Assembly: GCA_003525045.1 (NCBI GenBank)
Contig: DQGF01000005.1
Span: forward strand, 982 to 8,164
Source: Pseudomonas sp.
GTDB lineage: Bacteria; Pseudomonadota; Gammaproteobacteria; Pseudomonadales; Pseudomonadaceae
DNA: 7,183 nucleotides
Reading direction: 5' to 3'
In this document: in pieces, positions 7,139 through 7,183 of the stretch
Layout: each line of letters begins with the position of its first letter
How positions within the stretch are numbered: position 1 is the first letter of the stretch
Position numbers and translations under genes: made by a program
Notes under the pieces: generated by a model
What the model was told of the DNA's origin: nothing
Databases searched by the model: none
The model's input: only the letters and a program-made list of their open reading frames with translations

Positions 7139-7167
7139 TCTTCGCGGGCAAGCCTCGCTCCTACAGG
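7139..7167 (+). repeat. Pseudomonas REP element
   Basis: The bases just after the moaA stop have the hallmark fluorescent-Pseudomonas REP layout: a TCTTCGCGGGCAAGCC-type imperfect palindrome (arms around 7142-7156, with one bulged T) followed by CGCTCCTACAGG. Such elements occur in hundreds of extragenic copies and derive from RAYT transposase activity. It may act as a transcript 3' stabiliser or weak terminator for moaA. The window ends shortly after, so a paired inverted copy cannot be assessed. Confidence 0.8.
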
Positions 7168-7183
7168 TTCGGGGAATTTAGCG

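Overview
The window looks like a chromosomal core region from a fluorescent-group Pseudomonas. Evidence: moderately high GC, the gammaproteobacterial order fabF-pabC-mltG-tmk-holB-(pilZ)-ycfH with pilZ inserted between holB and the TatD-family gene as in pseudomonads, and Pseudomonas-type REP sequence at the right edge. The genus call is firm. The species group is an inference from protein and REP style. No insertion sequence, phage gene, CRISPR, tRNA or rRNA is visible.

Positions 1-4984 form one tightly packed plus-strand operon. It holds the last codons of fabF (fatty-acid elongation), pabC (the p-aminobenzoate step of folate synthesis), mltG (inner-membrane endolytic transglycosylase that terminates glycan strands), tmk (dTMP kinase), holB (delta' subunit of the DNA polymerase III clamp loader), pilZ (type IV pilus assembly) and a YcfH-type TatD hydrolase. 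Start and stop codons overlap or lie within tens of bases, and three consecutive genes (mltG, tmk, holB) start with GTG. The cluster couples lipid, folate, cell-wall, nucleotide and replication functions, which suggests growth-rate-linked expression from a promoter upstream of the window.

Positions 4985-5382 carry no protein gene. They contain a degenerate REP-like stretch and then a strong minus-strand sRNA candidate (about 5051-5178) with a 5' hairpin, a U/C-rich single-stranded segment carrying ACTCCT, and a classic intrinsic terminator. Its position between the TatD-family gene and the TetR gene matches RgsA (P16), the RpoS-dependent Pseudomonas sRNA. The rest is the divergent promoter region shared with the downstream regulator.

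Positions 5383-7131 hold a TetR-family regulator and, after a 141-base gap with two perfect inverted repeats, a MoaA-family radical SAM protein with both iron-sulfur cysteine triads and the C-terminal Gly-Gly. A REP element follows it at the right edge. The most interesting content is the sRNA locus, the inverted repeats around the TetR and moaA genes, the Pro/Ala/Glu-rich tail on MltG, and the slightly divergent stand-alone MoaA. I did not find a convincing undescribed multi-gene system.
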